Part shown: in pieces, positions 4,883 through 7,035 of the stretch
Numbering within the stretch: position 1 is the first letter of the stretch
Layout: the number at the start of each line of letters is the position of its first letter
From: JBDUDR01 sp040002845
GTDB taxonomy: Bacteria; Actinomycetota; Actinomycetes; Propionibacteriales; Nocardioidaceae
Direction of reading: 5' to 3'
Length of the DNA: 7,035 nucleotides
Assembly: GCA_040002845.1 (NCBI GenBank)
Contig: JBDUDR010000145.1
Location: 1-7,035 of the forward strand
Notes under the pieces: model-generated
The model's database searches: none
What the model was told of the DNA's origin: nothing
Seen by the model: only the letters and a program-made list of their open reading frames with translations
Program-made: the position numbers and the translations under genes

Positions 4883-5998
4883 ATGGCAGCCAGGGATCAG
4901 ATCGACGTCGCAGCCGTTCGCGCTGCACTGCAAGAGCATGATCATCCGTGGGTCGCGCAGGAGAATGCGCTGACTCGGATGACCGCCAAGAGTCGCGTCC
5001 GCAGGCTGGGCGTACCCCTTCCTGACGCCGAGCATCGGACCACCCTCGAGCAGCGGGCTGCGCAGATTCGTGCACACGCCGGCCGCGCCATGGTGGGTGC
5101 AGCGGCGGCATTCCCGCCCGAGTTCGACCTGCGTGATGTGAGCGGTCAGAACTACGTGAGCGGCGTGCGGGACCAAGGCGACTGCGGATCATGCGTCGCC
5201 TTCGGGGCCGTTGCCACGATGGAGGGCACAGCGCGCTACTCGCGCAGGATGGCTGCGCTGGACGTCGACCTGTCCGAAGCGCACCTGTTCTATGGCCACG
5301 GCGGTACGGTCGGCGTCACGTGTGACACCGGCTGGATGCCGATGCCGGCGCTGACGTTCTGCGTCAACCAGGGCATCACGTTCGAGGCCGAATGGCCCTA
5401 CACCGCCGGCAACTCCAAGGGTGGGTCCGCGCCGGCCGGCTGGGAGCAGCATCGTGCCCGCGCCACCAGGACGCAGGACCTCACCAACGACGTCGCGGCC
5501 ATCAAGGAGCACCTGGTCGACTTCGGCCCGGTCGCCGCCTGCTTCGTCGTCTACACCGACTTCTTCAGCTACCACTCTGGCGTCTATCAGCAGACCTGGG
5601 GCAAGGAGGAGGGCGGACACTGCGTTGCGATCGTCGGGTACGACGACGCCCAGAGCGCCTGGATCATCAAGAACAGCTGGAACACGGGATGGGGAACCGA
5701 CGGGTTCGGCCTGATCAAGTACGGCGAGTGCTACATCGACTCGTGGGCGAACGTCGCCGTCAACGGTGTCGCTCTCCGCGCGTGGACCGCGGCAAAGAAG
5801 GTCATCGGCGCGTACAGCACCGGCGCCGACCGCAACGGCTGGGTCTACGTGCAAGACAACGGCTGGCTCAAGGTCGGCGGGAGCACCGGCACGGCGCACG
5901 TCGCCATGTTCACCGACTTGCTGACCGCAAAGCAGAGGGGTGCCTACGTCAACGCGTACGCCGACGAAGGCTCCATCACGCAGGCCTACGCCTACTGA
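4883..5998 (+). CDS. Papain-like (C1) cysteine peptidase with C-terminal accessory domain
   Basis: This 371-aa protein has an N-terminal region (1-75), a papain fold (about 76-300) and a C-terminal domain (about 305-371). The catalytic set is complete: Gln98 and nucleophile Cys104 in QGDCGSCVAF, His246 in GGHCVAIVGYDD, and Asn264 in IIKNSWNTGWG. The residue after the nucleophile is Val, where papains usually have Trp. The N-terminus has no hydrophobic signal; its HPWVAQENALTRM...RRLGVPLP stretch may be a propeptide-like or conserved pre-domain. The protein is therefore predicted to stay in the cytoplasm unless exported by a non-Sec route. The C-terminal domain recurs in the next gene. A very strong ribosome site (GGAGGAGGAAGG, 4867-4878) precedes ATG 4883. 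A chagasin-type inhibitor is encoded two genes downstream. Substrate unknown. Confidence 0.92.
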   Translation: MAARDQIDVAAVRAALQEHDHPWVAQENALTRMTAKSRVRRLGVPLPDAEHRTTLEQRAAQIRAHAGRAMVGAAAAFPPEFDLRDVSGQNYVSGVRDQGDCGSCVAFGAVATMEGTARYSRRMAALDVDLSEAHLFYGHGGTVGVTCDTGWMPMPALTFCVNQGITFEAEWPYTAGNSKGGSAPAGWEQHRARATRTQDLTNDVAAIKEHLVDFGPVAACFVVYTDFFSYHSGVYQQTWGKEEGGHCVAIVGYDDAQSAWIIKNSWNTGWGTDGFGLIKYGECYIDSWANVAVNGVALRAWTAAKKVIGAYSTGADRNGWVYVQDNGWLKVGGSTGTAHVAMFTDLLTAKQRGAYVNAYADEGSITQAYAY

Positions 5999-6029
5999 TC
6001 GACCGATCGAGCACGAGGAGAGCCGACTC

Positions 6030-6470
6030 ATGACGACCAGGAAGACAACCCAAGCGCCGAAGGCCGAGCAGGCGTCGAGGGACATCTTTGCTATGGAGGA
6101 ACGGCGGCACGACCTGTCACCGACCGAGATCGACCTCATGCACGCCGAGTCCGCTGCCAACCCAAGCGCTGGCGTCGGTTCGACCGGTTCCGCTCCGTCC
6201 ATGTCCCCGCCAAGAACTGCAGGAGGTACGGCGGCGCAGGCAGCGGGCGCGACCATCAGTGGCCAACAGGTGACGAACCTGTGGGCCGAAGCCACCAACC
6301 GCAACGCCTGGGCTCACCTGGAGACGGCCGGCTGGAAGAAGCTCAGCCCGCTGAGCGACACCGGATCCACCACCATGACGCTGCTGGCGGCGCATGCCCG
6401 CGCGACTCAGTCGGCGCCTTATCTCGGTGAGAATCCCGCGGGGACCATCGACGTGATGTACGTCTGGTGA
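6030..6470 (+). CDS. Unknown protein sharing the C-terminal domain of the upstream peptidase
   Basis: No named family is recognised. The 146-aa product has three parts: a charged, probably partly helical N-terminus (1-43); a Gly/Ser/Pro/Ala-rich flexible linker (about 44-78); and a C-terminal domain (79-146). That domain aligns by eye with residues 305-371 of the peptidase: R91/N92/W94 match R317/N318/W320, G101/W102/K104 match G327/W328/K330, M116 matches M342, and I140/Y144 match I365/Y369, with one single-residue gap. No cysteine, signal peptide or membrane helix is seen. The start is ATG 6030, with GAGGAG (6015-6020) 9 bases upstream; the open frame extends further 5' into the peptidase gene but without support. 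The gap to the peptidase is 31 bases, so they are co-transcribed. It could be a substrate, partner or competitor of the peptidase. Confidence 0.85.
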   Translation: MTTRKTTQAPKAEQASRDIFAMEERRHDLSPTEIDLMHAESAANPSAGVGSTGSAPSMSPPRTAGGTAAQAAGATISGQQVTNLWAEATNRNAWAHLETAGWKKLSPLSDTGSTTMTLLAAHARATQSAPYLGENPAGTIDVMYVW

Positions 6471-6494
6471 TCGACGCGGCATAGTGGGACGGCC

Positions 6495-6525
6495 GGCGGG
6501 TGCGGTGATCGACGCCGCGCCCGCT
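6495..6525 (+). terminator. Strong GC hairpin before the inhibitor gene
   Basis: Bases 6496-6507 pair with 6513-6524 over 12 bp (two G-U pairs) around the loop ATCGA, and 6495/6525 add a G-U pair. What follows is TTCCAATGTT, only mildly U-rich. The position, 24 bases after the previous stop and 46 before the inhibitor start, suits a partial terminator, an attenuator or an RNA processing/stability element. It could set the ratio of peptidase to inhibitor. Confidence 0.5.
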
Positions 6526-6571
6526 TCCAATGTTGCCGGGTCGTTGCTCGGCCGGGAGATGAGGGGTTCTG

Positions 6572-6895
6572 GTGACGCATCGGGTGCTGGATCAGCCGTC
6601 GTCCGCGGACCAGGTCTCGCTGGCGCGGGGCGACACCTTGGAGATCCGGCTGCGGCAGCGGGGTGGGACGGGATACTTGTGGTCGGTGGGCACGCCTTCG
6701 GAGCTGCTGTCCCTGACCGACGACCGCATGGAGCTGGGGTCGTCCGCGGCAGGTGCGGCCGGCACGCGCGTACTGGTGTTCGAGACCGCTTCGGCGGGGG
6801 AGGGCGAGCTCCGCCTCGAGCTCGGGCGGGCGTGGGAGTCAAGTCCGATAGAGGTGATCGACCTGCGGGTGACGGTGAGTGCCGCTAAGCGCTAG
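6572..6895 (+). CDS. Chagasin-type (I42) inhibitor of papain-like cysteine peptidases
   Basis: Chagasin-family proteins are small immunoglobulin-like beta folds that block papain-type active sites with three loops. All three can be located in this 107-aa product: the first loop as RGGTGYLW (30-37, family form NPTTGY/F-W), a Gly-rich second loop around GAAG (61-64), and the third as GRAWES (85-90, family form RPWE). Length matches the ~110 aa of chagasin. The first two loops deviate from the best-known family members, so affinity may be specialised. No signal peptide is seen, so it acts in the same compartment where the peptidase is made. GTG 6572 follows GAGGGG (6561-6566) by 5 bases. Genetic linkage to a C1 peptidase makes that enzyme the likely target. 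Its stop overlaps that of queA. Confidence 0.82.
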   Translation: MTHRVLDQPSSADQVSLARGDTLEIRLRQRGGTGYLWSVGTPSELLSLTDDRMELGSSAAGAAGTRVLVFETASAGEGELRLELGRAWESSPIEVIDLRVTVSAAKR

Positions 6896-7035
6896 GGGAG
6901 CAGCAGCGCGCTGTCGCCGAACTCGTGCCACAAGTAGCGCTCGGCGATCGCTTCGTCGTACGCCGCCTGGACGAGCTCACGACCGGCAACCGCTTCGAGC
7001 AGCAACAGGTGTGACGCCTCGGGCTCGTGCCAGCC
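6892..7035 (-). CDS. queA: C-terminal end of S-adenosylmethionine:tRNA ribosyltransferase-isomerase (partial)
   Basis: Read on the - strand from the window edge, the last 47 codons begin GWHEPEASHLLLLEAVAG, continue through AYDEAIAERY and LWHEFGDSALLLP, and end at TAG (complement of 6892-6894). This is the conserved QueA C-terminus (E. coli equivalent HLPKSTLLML ... AVEEKYRFFSYGDAM). QueA adds the ribosyl part of SAM to preQ1 in tRNA, forming epoxyqueuosine. The start lies outside the window. The gene converges on the inhibitor gene and shares CTAG at the stops. The GWHEP form is, from memory, the usual actinobacterial version. Confidence 0.85.
   Translation of the reverse strand, partial: GWHEPEASHLLLLEAVAGRELVQAAYDEAIAERYLWHEFGDSALLLP

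Noticed and set aside
5189..6304. Long open frame on the - strand across the peptidase gene
   Set aside because: It is the mirror of strongly coding GC-rich DNA. The + strand carries intact papain motifs, and the - strand product shows no recognisable domain.
5996..6515. TGATCGAC after both the peptidase and partner stop codons, and again at 6506 as part of a 12-bp direct repeat (6466-6477, 6504-6515)
   Set aside because: It is tempting as a duplication scar, but GTGATCGAC is a common coding word here (also at 6854-6862 and 1548-1556), so chance is sufficient.
1..7035. tRNA/rRNA genes, CRISPR array, insertion sequence or attachment site
   Set aside because: None was seen on either strand: no transposase-like frame, no regular repeat-spacer pattern and no cloverleaf. 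A tRNAscan or IS search was not possible here.

Overview
The window is GC-rich DNA from an actinomycete (Actinomycetota). The evidence is the very high G+C in third codon positions, the frequent GTG starts, the 4-base stop/start overlaps, and the order rplU-rpmA-obgE ... nadD-rsfS-phosphoglycerate-mutase-like phosphatase, which is typical of that phylum. The genus cannot be fixed from the sequence alone. All complete genes are on the + strand. Only the last ~145 bases hold a gene on the - strand, the 3' end of queA.

Region 1 (1-2179) is the ribosome-assembly block. A good sigma70-type promoter (6-35) and a short structured leader precede rplU (L21, GTG start at 127) and rpmA (L27). A strong GC hairpin (751-774) follows, then obgE, the ribosome-associated GTPase. 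Region 2 (2180-3015) is less conserved. It has a 276-base gap full of repeats, including four copies of GACACTT/AAGTGTC in both orientations, a 21-bp tandem repeat and an 8-bp inverted repeat. A conserved-looking hypothetical gene follows, then a 48-aa one-helix membrane protein with a leaderless-type promoter. The proB-proA genes often found between obgE and nadD in actinobacteria are absent. Region 3 (3064-4788) is a compact operon: nadD (NAD synthesis), rsfS (ribosome silencing factor) and a histidine phosphatase in the position of Mycobacterium tuberculosis gpgP (Rv2419c). Stop and start of the last two overlap.

Region 4 (4815-6895) is the unusual part. It is a three-gene module set between the core operon and queA: a papain-like C1 cysteine peptidase with intact Gln/Cys/His/Asn residues and no signal peptide; a 146-aa protein whose C-terminal ~65 residues align by eye with the C-terminal domain of the peptidase; and a 107-aa chagasin-type (I42) inhibitor of papain-like peptidases, also without a signal peptide. 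The peptidase ribosome binding site can be covered by a perfect 9-base complementary sequence in its own leader. A 13-bp GC hairpin lies just before the inhibitor gene. The natural reading is a peptidase, a partner or substrate carrying the same targeting domain, and a cognate inhibitor that protects the producer. The inhibitor and queA converge and share the four bases CTAG at their stop codons, which marks the edge of the module.
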